Source: Pseudomonadota bacterium (GTDB lineage Bacteria; Myxococcota_A; UBA796; CAJQPC01). From it: a stretch of DNA of 64,000 bases. The first letter of the stretch is position 1. Every line of letters begins with the position of its first letter. Shown piece by piece: positions 1 through 9,520 of this stretch. The notes beneath the pieces are model-generated. The model saw only the letters and a list, made by a program, of their open reading frames with translations. It had not been told where the DNA came from and did no database searches. The translations under genes were made by a program, and so were the position numbers. The stretch covers positions 84,184 through 148,183 of the forward strand of contig JAAESX010000080.1 in NCBI GenBank assembly GCA_024228935.1, read 5' to 3'.

Positions 1-588
1 CAACTCCTGCGCAGCGTCCCAGCTTCCGTGGCCAGCGTCCTCGACCAGGTCCCAGGTCACCGGGTCCTTGGTCTGCGAGAAGCGGAACTCGTAGTCGTAC
101 CCGGACTCTCCGCCCTGGGCCGTCTCCTCGTTGAGGATGAGCGTCCAGGTGTCCGCTGCGGGCAGAGGCACGACCATGCGCGGGTCGGCGCTCGTCGCGC
201 TCGCCTGCTGGGTCGCCTTCAGGTCCTCGTCCTCGTTCGAGATGGACAGCAGCACGTTCGCGGCCGACCCCATGTCGCCGGCATCGACGTCGATCTCGAA
301 CCAGCCCGAGCCGGTCGTCTCGGCTGTGTAGAAGTCCAGATCCAGGCCCGCGGTGAACTCGCCGCACGCCAGCTTCTCGAGCACGATGGGCGTCGCGTCG
401 CCGCCGTTGTTGTTCGGCTCGACCTCGGGCTGCTCACAGGGGGGAGGCGGCGCGGTGTCGTCCGGCTCGGAGTCGTGCTGGCTGTCGCCCCCGGTCTCGT
501 TGTCCGGCTTGCTCGTGTCGATGTTCGGGATTCCGGGCGTGCACGTGGTGCAGCCGAGCTGGAGCCCCAGGAAGCTGGCGAGCAGCAT
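1..588 (-). CDS. Lipoprotein with PPC-like domain (3' end cut by window)
   Basis: About 196 residues are visible and the frame is open to base 1, so the C-terminus lies outside the window. The ATG at 588 overlaps the stop of the upstream gene (TGATG), suggesting translational coupling. The N-terminus MLLASFLGLQLGC is a short lipoprotein signal with a Cys at about residue 13. A Thr/Ser/Asp/Glu-rich linker follows, then a segment beginning EPNNNGGDATP with a later DLDFYTAET motif, resembling the bacterial pre-peptidase C-terminal (PPC) beta-sandwich fold found on secreted proteins. No catalytic domain is visible. Probably an outer-membrane or periplasmic lipoprotein of unknown role. The PPC assignment is by motif resemblance only. 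Confidence 0.75.
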   Translation of the reverse strand, partial: MLLASFLGLQLGCTTCTPGIPNIDTSKPDNETGGDSQHDSEPDDTAPPPPCEQPEVEPNNNGGDATPIVLEKLACGEFTAGLDLDFYTAETTGSGWFEIDVDAGDMGSAANVLLSISNEDEDLKATQQASATSADPRMVVPLPAADTWTLILNEETAQGGESGYDYEFRFSQTKDPVTWDLVEDAGHGSWDAAQEL

Positions 589-2033
589 CAGTAGCAGCCC
601 CGGTCTTCCGGCTCGAAGATGGCGTCGTCCTCGTCCACCACGACCGCGTCGGGCCACTTGATGATGCCGGCCTGCCACGCCTCGTTCCGGCTCAGGAGCT
701 TGCTGGACTCGCTCTCGAGATCGCCGTTCAGGTACACCCGGACGGTGGCCGTGGCCGCGCCGTCGCCGTTGTTGTCGTAGTAGAAGACGCGGATGGGGTA
801 CTCGCCCGACGCCGGCGCGTAGATGTTGATGTTCTCGGGGCCGTACCCGTGGATGTCGTCCAGATCGAGGCTCGGATCGTCGTCGCTGCTGGACGTGCCC
901 CAGTCCGGGTTGGCGTTGCAGTAGCAGGCGTCTCCGGGCCGCTCGTAGAAGGGACTGTCCTGTCCGTCGAGCAGGTGCAGGTCCAGGTCGGCGGCGCCCT
1001 GGTCCCAGAACATCTCGACGTGGATGGCGTCGATCGGAACGGCCTCGACGCTGTACTTGGCGGGGGCCGAGCGGACGCCGAGTTCGTTCTCGACCACCAG
1101 CTGGACCTCGTAGCGGCCCGCGATATCCAGGTAGGCGTCGGTCACGTCCCAGTCGGTCTGGCGGAGCTCGCCCTCGGAGCCGTCGGGGGCGACGGTCATC
1201 GTCCACTCGAACGCGGTCAGCTCCCAGCCTCCGGGGTCGTACGAGCCGCTGCCGTCGAGGTCCACCGTGATGGGGGGGGCGGCCTCGTCGGGCCCGTCGA
1301 TGACGGCGACCGGGTACTCGAAGTCGCCGCCGCCGTTGCCCAGCAGCGTGACGGTGACGCTCGGCTCGTCGGGGTCGTTGCTCGTGAGCTCGAGCGAGCC
1401 GTTGTCGCCGTCGAGCGTCGTCGGGGCGTAGAGCACGACGACCGTGGTCGAGCTGTTCGGGGCGATGGTCATCCAGCCGGGGGCGTTCGGCAGGCTGAAC
1501 GCGCCCGAGCCGGTCTGGTTGGTGCCGCCGAGCACCAGGTCGCCGTCGCCGACGTTGTCGATGGTGAAGTAGAGCGTGCCGATGTCGCCGGGGGCCGTGA
1601 CGTCGAAGTCGAGGCTGGTCTGGTCGAGCTGGATGTCCGGCGTGGGACCGTCGGTCCCGGTGCCAGTGAGCGGGAAGCGCAGCTCGGGTCCGCCCTCGGC
1701 CTCGGGCACATTGGTCGTGAAGACGAGCTCGGTGTCGTAGTCCAGGTACGTGCTCGGGGTGAACGTGACGAGGAGCTCCGTCCGCTCGCCCCGGGGGAGG
1801 GAGAGCGTGGCGGGCTCGATCGTGTAGACCCCGTCGTCCTGCGCCAGCGTGACGTCCGCGTCGAGCGGGGCCAGGCCGGTGTTGATCACCTCGACGACCA
1901 TCCCTTCGGAGTAGTCGACGACGACGTCGCCGAAGTCGACCTCCTCGGGGGAGAGGGTCAGCTCCGGCGTCAGCGCAGAGATCTGGGTGTCCGACCCGCT
2001 ACATGCGAGCAGGAGGGTCAGTGCCCCGGTCAT
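588..2033 (-). CDS. Lipoprotein with ASH-like and PKD-like beta-sandwich domains
   Basis: 481 residues. MTGALTLLLAC is a very short lipoprotein signal with the lipidated Cys at residue 11. Two ASH/choice-of-anchor-D-type repeats follow, at about 25-125 and 130-235: each has a 'VDFG/LDFDV' strand, an 'I.N.G.G.L' strand and a 'SNDP' turn. A PKD-like segment comes next (about 240-335, with 'AVIDGPDEAAPPITVDLDGS' and 'RYEVQLVVENELGV'). The C-terminal 140 residues contain 'DLDLHLL' and 'YPIRVFYYDNNGDG', typical of secreted myxobacterial proteins with a terminal beta domain. Probably a surface structural or adhesive lipoprotein. It is the first gene of a minus-strand pair coupled to the gene ending at 1. 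Confidence 0.8.
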   Translation of the reverse strand: MTGALTLLLACSGSDTQISALTPELTLSPEEVDFGDVVVDYSEGMVVEVINTGLAPLDADVTLAQDDGVYTIEPATLSLPRGERTELLVTFTPSTYLDYDTELVFTTNVPEAEGGPELRFPLTGTGTDGPTPDIQLDQTSLDFDVTAPGDIGTLYFTIDNVGDGDLVLGGTNQTGSGAFSLPNAPGWMTIAPNSSTTVVVLYAPTTLDGDNGSLELTSNDPDEPSVTVTLLGNGGGDFEYPVAVIDGPDEAAPPITVDLDGSGSYDPGGWELTAFEWTMTVAPDGSEGELRQTDWDVTDAYLDIAGRYEVQLVVENELGVRSAPAKYSVEAVPIDAIHVEMFWDQGAADLDLHLLDGQDSPFYERPGDACYCNANPDWGTSSSDDDPSLDLDDIHGYGPENINIYAPASGEYPIRVFYYDNNGDGAATATVRVYLNGDLESESSKLLSRNEAWQAGIIKWPDAVVVDEDDAIFEPEDRGCY

Positions 2034-2087
2034 GGCGTTGTCTCCTCATCTTCCAGGAAGGTATCCGGTTCGGGATAGGGTCCAGGC

Positions 2088-2684
2088 ATGGAAGCTCGTG
2101 CCTTTGTCGACCGCGCCATGACGCGGCTTGGATCCGGAAACCCCAGCTCGTTCGCGTTCCATCACTGGAAGCACGCCGGGCGGCCGACGCAGGAAGGGGT
2201 CGGCGTGATGCCCATCGCCGGCGTCGACCCGACCCGGGTCATCGACGCGGTCATGGCGATCGACGAGTACGTCGGCAACGTCCAGCACGTCGCCGAGTCC
2301 CGCAGCATCGCGGACAGCCGCTACGCGCCGCCACAGGCCGTGCGGTTCTACCAGCGGGTCGACATCCCGATGCTGGGCAAGGTGCACCACGAGCTGGTCC
2401 TGCACCGCCTGGGCGAGATCAACGGCTGGCAGGTCGCCGCCTGGGAGCTCCTGAAGTCGGAGACCGACCGGCTCGACAAGAAGGTCGGCTTCCGCAGCGA
2501 CTACAACCTGGGCGCCTGGCTCGTGAAGCCGGGTGTGCTGGGCTACGCGCTGGCGTCGGCGCCTCGGAAGGACGACGTCGGCCGGCTCAAGTTCGCGGCC
2601 CTGACGCGCGGTGCGGATGCTGCGGCGTCGCGGGTGCTGAAGGCGAACCTCGAGGGCATGGCGCGGTGGGCGGCTCGTCGATGA
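2088..2684 (+). CDS. Hypothetical cytoplasmic protein upstream of selD
   Basis: 198 residues, no signal peptide or membrane segment, family not recognised. It is moderately Arg/Lys-rich and has a central 'FYQRVDIPMLGKVHHELVLHRLGEINGWQVAAWELL' region that resembles the core of a small soluble domain. Its stop overlaps the selD start by four bases (ATGA, 2681-2684), so the two genes are probably co-translated. Proximity alone does not show a link to selenium metabolism. Upstream lies a 54-bp divergent gap to the lipoprotein gene at 2033, which must hold both promoters. The start ATG at 2088 is the first good start after that gap. Confidence 0.7.
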   Translation: MEARAFVDRAMTRLGSGNPSSFAFHHWKHAGRPTQEGVGVMPIAGVDPTRVIDAVMAIDEYVGNVQHVAESRSIADSRYAPPQAVRFYQRVDIPMLGKVHHELVLHRLGEINGWQVAAWELLKSETDRLDKKVGFRSDYNLGAWLVKPGVLGYALASAPRKDDVGRLKFAALTRGADAAASRVLKANLEGMARWAARR

Positions 2685-3712
2685 GTTTCTTCAAGAAGAA
2701 GACGCTCACCGGTCTCGCCCGGACATGTGGCTGAGGCGCCAAGATCGAGCCGACGGTCTTGTCGGACGCACTCAAAGGCCTGCCTCGCCCCCACCACCCG
2801 GACCTGCTCGTCGGGTTCGAGACGAGTGACGACGCCGCGGTGTTCCGGGTCACCCCCGACATCGCCATCGTCAGCACGTGCGACTTCATCACGCCGCCGG
2901 TGGACGACGGCTGGTGGTTCGGCCAGATCGCGGCGGCCAACGCCATCTCGGACGTCTACTCGATGGGGGGGAGGCCCACGACCGCCCTGAACCTGGTCAT
3001 GTTCCCGGCGCGGCACCTGGACATGGGCATCCTGCGGGACATCCTGCGAGGAGGCGCCGAGAAGATCGCCGAGGCGGGGGCGGTCCTGGCCGGCGGGCAC
3101 ACCATCGACGACGACGAGCCGAAGTACGGGCTGAGCGTGGACGGCATCGTCCACCCCGACCGGGTCATCACGAACGCTGGAGCCCAGGTCGGCGACGCGC
3201 TCATCCTGACCAAGCCGCTCGGTGCGGGCGTGCTGTTCAACGCGGTGCGGGCAGGGAAGATGAAGCTGGCGGACGTGCTCGATACGTTGGCCGTCGTCGC
3301 GACACTGAACGGGCCGGCGATGGAGGCGGCGCTGGCGTTCCAGGTGAACGCGGCGACCGATGTGACCGGCTTCGGCATCCTGGGGCACGCGCTCGAGGTG
3401 GCCCACGGCTCGGGCGTCCGGGTCGAGCTGTCGGCGTCGGCGCTCCCGCTCTACGAGGGGGCCGCGGCGATGTACCGCCGCGGGGTGACGACCGGCTCGA
3501 ACGCCGGCAACCGCGCGCTGTGTGCGGGCCACGTGCAGGTCTCGGCGACGCCGGATGGGGTCGAGGAGCTGCTCTACGACCCGCAGACGTCGGGTGGCCT
3601 GCTGCTGTGCGTGCCGGATGGCGAGGCTGTGCTGGCCGCGATTCGGGCGGCTGGTGTGGACGCCGCCATCGTCGGGCACGTGGTCGAGGGCTCCGGGGTC
3701 GTCGTCTCATAG
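2681..3712 (+). CDS. selD: Selenide, water dikinase SelD, itself a selenoprotein
   Basis: SelD makes selenophosphate from selenide and ATP, the selenium donor for selenocysteine and selenouridine. The real start is ATG 2681, overlapping the upstream stop. Codon 18 is an in-frame TGA at 2732-2734 in the context TCG-U-GAKIEP, which aligns with the catalytic Cys17-Gly-Cys-Lys20 region of E. coli SelD. Here Sec replaces the catalytic Cys, the second Cys is Ala, and the Lys is kept. Downstream are family landmarks: 'TSDDAAV', 'STCDFITPPVDD', 'NAISDVYSMGG', 'LAGGHTI', 'TDVTGFGILGH' and 'DPQTSGGLL'. With Sec the protein is 343 residues, the usual SelD length. Starting at TTG 2759 instead would delete the active site. 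Confidence 0.95.
2732..2765 (+). promoter_or_regulatory. Selenocysteine UGA codon and bSECIS hairpin of selD
   Basis: TGA at 2732-2734 is followed by a 5-bp hairpin, CCGAC (2750-2754) and GTCGG (2761-2765), with a six-base loop GGTCTT (2755-2760). The loop begins about 20 bases after the UGA, inside the window expected for bacterial SECIS elements, and starts with GGUCU, the same core as the loop of the E. coli fdhF SECIS. The hairpin lies within coding sequence, as bacterial SECIS elements do. It should recruit SelB with Sec-tRNA. selA, selB and selC are not in this window. Confidence 0.85.
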
Positions 3713-3750
3713 AAGGACGGACCCGGTAGCATCCGGACCGGAGGTGCTCG

Positions 3751-5682
3751 ATGCTGCCGCTGCTGCTGCTTCTCGGTCAGGCCCGGGCCGAGGGCCGCTA
3801 TGCCCTGCTGGTCGGCATCGACGCGTACGGCTCGAGCCCAGAGGAGCGGGCTGGCAAGCTCTTCGGCGAGCTCCAGGGCGCCGGCAACGACGTGCGCGAG
3901 ATGCGCGAGGTCCTGGAGCGGCGGGGCTTCGAGGTCGAGGTGCTGCTGGACGAGCAGGCGACTGGGGAGCGCATCGTCTCGACGTTCCGGAGTCACCTCG
4001 TGCGACCCGACGAGGAGGACTACCTCGCCCTCTTCTACTTCTCCGGGCACGGTCAGCAGGTGACGGACGATGACGGAGACGAGGTCGATGGCTACGACGA
4101 GGCGCTGGTCCCCTGGGACAGCGCTGGGGTCGATGATCCCAGCCGGCATGTGAGGGACGACCAGCTCCGCGAGCTGCTGGGCGAGGTGGGCCAGCGGACC
4201 CAGGACGCGATCGTGGTGCTGGACTCGTGTCACTCTGGGACTGCGACCCGCAATGCCCAGGCGCGGGTCCGAGGACGGCGCCCGTCGGGACCTCCGGCGT
4301 CGAGCGCGGACCGGAAGACCGGCTTCGACGCCCCGACGGGCGCCAGGGGCTACGTGCTGTTGAGTGCTGCCCGCGCGGAGCAGCCCGCCGTTGAGCTGGA
4401 GCTCGACGGCCAGGTTCGAGGCGCGTTCACGTACCTGTTCACCCGGCAGCTCGACCAGGCCGATCCGGGGACGACCTGGCGCGAGGTCGCCGATCGCAGC
4501 CGAGCCCAGATGAGGGCCATCGGCCTCAGTCAGACCCCTCAGGTCGAGGGGGACGCCGACCGCGCTCTCTTCGGGGGGGACTGGACCGCGGGGCCGACGC
4601 ACTTCCAGGCGCGGCGGGGAGCGCTCGAGGACCTGGTGATCGTCGAGGCCGGGTCGCTGCAGGGCCTTCAGAAGGGAGACCTGCTGTCCATCCATCCGGC
4701 GGACGGGTCCCGGGCCGCACGGATCACGCTGAGGTCCGTGGACCTGGGGCAGTCCACCGGGACGCTCGCCCCGGGTGAGTCGCTCCCGCGTGACACCACG
4801 ATTGGACTGTTGGCTGAGATCGACCAGCCCAAGGTCTCCCTCTACGTGCCGCGGGTCGATGTCCGCGACGCGCCGCTGCGAGCACGACGCGCGCTCGAGG
4901 GTCTGGGCGGTACCGCGCATGTCCTCGAGGCGGGGAGCTCGGCCGAGGACGCCGACCTGGTGCTGGCCGTCGAGGGCGACGCGCTGGTCTTGCGCACGGG
5001 CGAGGTGCGCGTGCCGATTCCGCAGAGCTGCGGGGCGCCGCCGCTGGACGCCCTGCCCCTGGACCACGAGGAGTTCGAGGAGCTCCTCGTACAGGCGGTC
5101 GCGCTCCACCGGATGCGGAGCCGGGTCCAGGAGCTCGACAACCCGGTCGCCATCTCGCGGTTGGACGTCGGGTTCGAGGTCCACCTCGTTGAGGCTGGCC
5201 CCCCGAGCTGGGAGGTGACCCGGGACCTCGGGTCCGTCGACGGCGAGCTCGGAGCGGGAGAGCTGTTCCGGTTCCAGGTGCGCAACGACAGCGGGGTGCC
5301 AGTCCAGGTCGCGGTGCTGGAGCTGAAGGCCGATGGTGGGCTTCAGACGGCCCTGCCGAACCGCTTCATGGGTGCGGACGAGACGGTGATCCCGGTCGGC
5401 GGGACCTGGCACAGCAACGTGTTCCAGGCCGATGACCTCGAGGGCGCGGTCGGCTGGAAGCTGGTGGCGGTCGAGGTGATCGACGACGGCGAACCGATGG
5501 AGTTCCGTGGGCTCTCGCGTGGGGTCGCCTGTCGGACGAACGACAAGGCGGCCGTCAGCCCGTTGGCCGCGCTTCTCCAGGAGGCGGCGCTGTCCGCTCG
5601 ATCCGAGCCACTCGGCATCGAGGTCGAGCAGCGCTGGGGGACCGATCTGCTCTACGCCGACCTGGTCAAGGAAGGTCGATGA
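3751..5682 (+). CDS. Exported caspase-fold (peptidase C14) protein with DUF4384-like C-terminus
   Basis: 643 residues. MLPLLLLLGQARAEG is a short Sec signal with an ARA-type cleavage site. The caspase/metacaspase domain spans about 15-265: 'ALLVGIDAYG', catalytic His100 in YFSGHGQQ and catalytic Cys160 in DSCHSG. The acidic stretch DDDGDEVDGYDEALVPWD after the His motif resembles the substrate or calcium loop of metacaspases. Residues about 500-570 ('LFRFQVRNDSGVPVQVAVLEL') resemble DUF4384, often paired with bacterial caspase homologues. It is the first of three C14 proteins in 11.5 kb and converges on the next one, with 17 bp of overlap at the 3' ends. Both dyad residues are present, so it is probably an active cysteine endopeptidase with Arg/Lys or other specificity. 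Confidence 0.9.
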   Translation: MLPLLLLLGQARAEGRYALLVGIDAYGSSPEERAGKLFGELQGAGNDVREMREVLERRGFEVEVLLDEQATGERIVSTFRSHLVRPDEEDYLALFYFSGHGQQVTDDDGDEVDGYDEALVPWDSAGVDDPSRHVRDDQLRELLGEVGQRTQDAIVVLDSCHSGTATRNAQARVRGRRPSGPPASSADRKTGFDAPTGARGYVLLSAARAEQPAVELELDGQVRGAFTYLFTRQLDQADPGTTWREVADRSRAQMRAIGLSQTPQVEGDADRALFGGDWTAGPTHFQARRGALEDLVIVEAGSLQGLQKGDLLSIHPADGSRAARITLRSVDLGQSTGTLAPGESLPRDTTIGLLAEIDQPKVSLYVPRVDVRDAPLRARRALEGLGGTAHVLEAGSSAEDADLVLAVEGDALVLRTGEVRVPIPQSCGAPPLDALPLDHEEFEELLVQAVALHRMRSRVQELDNPVAISRLDVGFEVHLVEAGPPSWEVTRDLGSVDGELGAGELFRFQVRNDSGVPVQVAVLELKADGGLQTALPNRFMGADETVIPVGGTWHSNVFQADDLEGAVGWKLVAVEVIDDGEPMEFRGLSRGVACRTNDKAAVSPLAALLQEAALSARSEPLGIEVEQRWGTDLLYADLVKEGR

Positions 5683-8600
5683 TCCAGATGCAGTCTTCGT
5701 CCCACATCGAGTAGATGCCTGATGTGGCGGCCAGGTCCCCCTCCGCTGAGAAGCCCAGGACCGAGAAGCCGTAGGACGCGTCGGGGCGCCCGACCCAAGC
5801 CGCGGGGAGCCCGGTGGTCGTGTCGTAGACGACGATGTCCTCGTCGTAGCTCACGGCGATGCGCGCTCCGTCGGGGCTCAGAGCGATGGCGCCCACGAAC
5901 CACTCACGGGCGGGCAGGCTCAGCACGGGCTCCGGCCCCTGCTCGGGTCGCCACACCAGGAGCGGCCCGTCGCGGTAGGTGGTCGCGGCGATCGTCGAGC
6001 CGTCCGCGGACACCTCGACCGGCCAGGACGTGACCTCGCCTTCGAGCGTCTGCCGGCGGTCCACCTGGCCGTCGCGGTACCAGACCAGCTCCATCGGCTT
6101 GGGGTCTTCGCCGTGCTGTGGGGCGTGGACCAGCATCACCTCGCGGCCGTCGGCGCGGATCGCGGCCACACCAGCGGGGCAGCTCGGGTCCCCGAAGTGA
6201 AGGCGCTCGGTCTCTCTCGCGCTCGGCAGCTCGTACGTCACCAAAGCGCAGCGGTACCCGTCGTCTGGGTCCTCGGCCATCACCACGACCCGATCTTCCT
6301 GGACGTGGAAGACGGCGTCATGGCGCAGGTCCACGCGAGCCTCGGGCCGCTTGCGCTTTGCGTAGATGGCCAGGCCATCGATCGTCTTCACGACGTCGGC
6401 TCCCGGGCGCCGCCAGATCTGGTCGCCCGTCTCGCTCAACGGCGAGGACACCAGCTCGTCGGGAGGACCGATCGTGACGCGTCGCGCCTCCGGGTAGGTC
6501 ACAAGCCCGATCCAGCCGGTGGTGCCAGGTCCCAGGGCCTCGATGCGGGCGCCCGACTCGTCGGCCAGCGGCAAGGCGCGGGGCGTGACGGCCTGGCCCA
6601 GCACGAAGTCGTTGGCCACGTTCTGCTCGGTGGCGGTGGGACGCTGCAGGCCGTCGGTGAGCTCGACCACGCGGGGCCCGAGGTAGCGGTGGAGCTCGCT
6701 CGCGGCGATCTGTCCGTCCTCGTCGAGGTCGGCTCGGTGGCGCAGGAGGGCCTCTTCCAGCGCCAGGGTGAAGACGCCGCCGCCCCAGCGCTCGGACTCG
6801 AACGCGACGGCTACACCGCTGGAGGCCCCGATGACGTGTGCGCCGGTGCGCGCGCCCAGCGGCACGAACTGCTCCTCGACGTGACGCCGCCAGTCGCCCT
6901 CGACCGAGGGGCGGCCCAGGGGCGTGCTGCGTATGGACAGCTCGCCGGGTGTGTCGAGGGCCGTCAGGGCGGCGGTCTGGACCTCGGTCAGCTCGGCGCG
7001 ACCGGAGTGGCAGCTGTCCAACAGCACGAGCCGATTCGCCGCCGGGGTGGCGTGCAGCAGCTCCTCGAGCCAGCTGTAGGGGAGGCCGCGGGCGCTGGGG
7101 TTGGCCAGGTCCACGTCGCTGGTCCCGAAGTACCAGGTGCCGTCCTCGACGACGCCGTGGCCGGACAGGAAGACGACGGCGGTGTCTTGGGGGCGTGTCG
7201 CCGCCAGGAAGGCCCGGCCTTCCTCCAGCCCCTCCAGCGTGACCTCCCCATCGCTCAGGACCAGGGTCTCGACGTCGGCACCCAGCCAGGGCGCGACCTC
7301 GAACATGGCGGCGACGCGCTTGGCGTCCGAGGCCCCGTAGTCGAGGTCGTAGTCGCCCTCGTAGTCCGAGACCCCGATCGCCAGCACGCGCAGCTTGTTC
7401 GGTCCGACCTCGGCGCGACCGGCGGTGAGTGAGGCCGGCTCGGACCACGCACCCTGGGCGTCCCGGGCGCGCACCGCGATCCGGCTGCTGGACGCGGTCA
7501 GGGGGATCTGGACTCGAGGCTGCGGGGGCCCCTCCCAGACCACGACGCCGTTCGCTCGCACCTCGAGGGCCTCGGCCTCGACCGTGACCAGCTGAAGCTC
7601 GATCTCGTCGCCCTCGATCTGGACGAAGGCCGGGCCTTCGATCGCGACCGTCGCGTCGCCCGTCTCGACCGCCTGGTTCTCGCGGTGGGTGCTGGCTTGG
7701 ACGAGCGCCCCCAGCTCCTGCTCCCCGGCCTGGCCCAACGCTTCGACCACGGCTTCCGGCCGGTTGCGCTCCGCGTCGAAGCTCTCCCATGTGCGGAGCT
7801 GGTCTTTGTCGAGCCGACCCAGGCTGGTAAGGGCTTCGGCAGAGGCGGTGTAGAGCCCGTCGGGCGTCCACGAGACGAAGCCGTCACCCACGGGCTCGAG
7901 GCGGACGAGCTCGGCGACGGCGTCGATGTCCCAGACGGCCAAGGCGCCGTCGACGCGGAGGACGAGCAGATGCCCGGTCGCGGGGTTGAAGGCGAGGTCC
8001 GCCACGAAGGCGCCGACGGGCAGCGTCGTCTGGACCCGTCCGAACAGGTGGACGCGATGGTGGGCTGGGACGGCCAGGACGCCGTCCTCCCGCCACGCCG
8101 CAGCGGAAGACAAGGTGAAGCGGTCGGGCAGGGGGCCTTCGATCGGGCCGCTCTCGGGCGCCACCTGATCGAAGGTGAGGCTGACCGAGCCCTCGCTCCA
8201 GCCTTCGTCGTCGCGCTCGGGTCGCAGGCGAACGCCGTCCTCACCCAGCTCCGCTCTCCAGGCCAGGTTGAGGTCGTCGTCGCAGGGGCCCTCCTCGTCG
8301 ACGTAGCGGGCGCAGGGGAGGAAGTCGGCGCCGTCGTGGGCGCCCTCGTCCGCCCCCGGGGCGTCTGCGAGGCGCGCGCCCGAGGTGAGGTCCCATGTCA
8401 GGGTCGGGGTCGTCCGGTAGGTCGTCCAGTCCTTGGACTCGCGGGTGGTCACCCAGGCGCGGCGCCCTTCGGGGTCGACGACCAGGTCCATCGGGCGGCT
8501 GCGGCCCGCCCCGAGCCGCGTCAGCGTGCTGCCCGTGGCCGACAGGAGGTTGATGCTGCCGTCGCGACGTCCGAGGACCAGCTGTCCGCTGGGCAGGACC

Positions 8601-9520
8601 GAGAGAGCGGTGGACGGCTCCGGGTCGAGCTGGACGGGCTCGTCGAGCCCCACCAGCCATGTGCCGCGGTCGCCGATGACGACGATCTCGTCCGCGCCGC
8701 GCACCGCGACCTGGGTGCAGTCCACGTAGGGGTCGTCCCAGGGGAGCTCGGCCCGGATGGTCTCGGCCTCTCCCGCGAGATCCCATGCGACGAGCCGCGT
8801 GCCCGGCGCACGGTCGCGCCAGCGCTCGTACTGGTCGAACGTCTGGCCCAAGCCGGGACGGGTGTGGATGCAGGCGGCCGCCGCCAGGCTGTCCGTCGAG
8901 ACAGCGAGGTCCTCGATCCACCAGTCCGCTGGGCCGTCGAGCTCGGGCGCCACCGGCATGGGATCCCCGACCACGACAGGGGCGTCCGGGTCGTCCGTGA
9001 GCGCTACCGTGCGCAGCCCGTCGGGGTCCCCGACGAGCATGCCGTCGCTGGTGAGGCCGATCACGGGGCCGTCCCAGGGCAGCATCGAGCGAGCGGCCTC
9101 GGCGATCTTCTCCTCGGTCTCGAAGGCCCAGACCTCATCTGAGAAGGCGGAGACCCAGGCGCCCGAGCCGTCCAGCCCCAGGACCACGCCCACGCCGTAG
9201 TCTCCGGGCTCTCTCAGCACGGCGAGCTCGCCCCCGGGTCGCAGGCGAGCGACCGTCCCGTGAGTCCCGCCGAGGTTCAGCGTGCCGTCTGGCGCGAACG
9301 CCATGTCGGCGACGCGGTCGTAGCCATGGGCCGGCCAGTGCAGGACCGCGCGCGTCGTTCCGGCGCCCAGATCCCAGACCCGAACGGTGTTGTCCGTCGA
9401 GCTGTAGCTGGCCAGCAGCGCCCCGTCCGCGCTGGCCACGAGGTGGTCGACGGGGCCGGTGTGGCCCGCTCCGACCAGGAGCTCCGGCGGCTGGGCCAGC
9501 GCCAGGCCGACCAGGAGCAC
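5666..9520 (-). CDS. Exported WD40-caspase protein with a second C-terminal propeller
   Basis: 1284 residues from GTG 9520, immediately after the upstream stop (9521-9523). A short signal (LLVGLALAQPPE) leads into a WD40-like beta-propeller, about 20-620 ('NTVRVWDLG', 'LAVWDID'). An Ig-like strand-rich segment follows (about 625-700), then a C14 caspase domain (about 705-960) with His788 in SGHG and Cys837 in DSCHSG. A second propeller-like half occupies about 1000-1284, ending in 'DEDCIWIIDLP'. Both catalytic residues are intact. Being exported, it should act in the periplasm or at the surface, not as a cytosolic death effector. It lies at the end of a minus-strand group after two small paralogous lipoproteins, suggesting joint function (inference). 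Confidence 0.88.
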   Translation of the reverse strand: MLLVGLALAQPPELLVGAGHTGPVDHLVASADGALLASYSSTDNTVRVWDLGAGTTRAVLHWPAHGYDRVADMAFAPDGTLNLGGTHGTVARLRPGGELAVLREPGDYGVGVVLGLDGSGAWVSAFSDEVWAFETEEKIAEAARSMLPWDGPVIGLTSDGMLVGDPDGLRTVALTDDPDAPVVVGDPMPVAPELDGPADWWIEDLAVSTDSLAAAACIHTRPGLGQTFDQYERWRDRAPGTRLVAWDLAGEAETIRAELPWDDPYVDCTQVAVRGADEIVVIGDRGTWLVGLDEPVQLDPEPSTALSVLPSGQLVLGRRDGSINLLSATGSTLTRLGAGRSRPMDLVVDPEGRRAWVTTRESKDWTTYRTTPTLTWDLTSGARLADAPGADEGAHDGADFLPCARYVDEEGPCDDDLNLAWRAELGEDGVRLRPERDDEGWSEGSVSLTFDQVAPESGPIEGPLPDRFTLSSAAAWREDGVLAVPAHHRVHLFGRVQTTLPVGAFVADLAFNPATGHLLVLRVDGALAVWDIDAVAELVRLEPVGDGFVSWTPDGLYTASAEALTSLGRLDKDQLRTWESFDAERNRPEAVVEALGQAGEQELGALVQASTHRENQAVETGDATVAIEGPAFVQIEGDEIELQLVTVEAEALEVRANGVVVWEGPPQPRVQIPLTASSSRIAVRARDAQGAWSEPASLTAGRAEVGPNKLRVLAIGVSDYEGDYDLDYGASDAKRVAAMFEVAPWLGADVETLVLSDGEVTLEGLEEGRAFLAATRPQDTAVVFLSGHGVVEDGTWYFGTSDVDLANPSARGLPYSWLEELLHATPAANRLVLLDSCHSGRAELTEVQTAALTALDTPGELSIRSTPLGRPSVEGDWRRHVEEQFVPLGARTGAHVIGASSGVAVAFESERWGGGVFTLALEEALLRHRADLDEDGQIAASELHRYLGPRVVELTDGLQRPTATEQNVANDFVLGQAVTPRALPLADESGARIEALGPGTTGWIGLVTYPEARRVTIGPPDELVSSPLSETGDQIWRRPGADVVKTIDGLAIYAKRKRPEARVDLRHDAVFHVQEDRVVVMAEDPDDGYRCALVTYELPSARETERLHFGDPSCPAGVAAIRADGREVMLVHAPQHGEDPKPMELVWYRDGQVDRRQTLEGEVTSWPVEVSADGSTIAATTYRDGPLLVWRPEQGPEPVLSLPAREWFVGAIALSPDGARIAVSYDEDIVVYDTTTGLPAAWVGRPDASYGFSVLGFSAEGDLAATSGIYSMWDEDCIWIIDLP

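Noticed and set aside
28..2078. Long open frames on the plus strand opposite the first two lipoprotein genes
   Set aside because: High-GC antisense shadow; the minus-strand reading has lipoprotein signals, domain structure and coupled starts.
2759..3712. SelD starting at TTG 2759
   Set aside because: It would begin inside the bSECIS loop and lack the conserved active-site loop; ATG 2681 with UGA decoding restores the whole family sequence.
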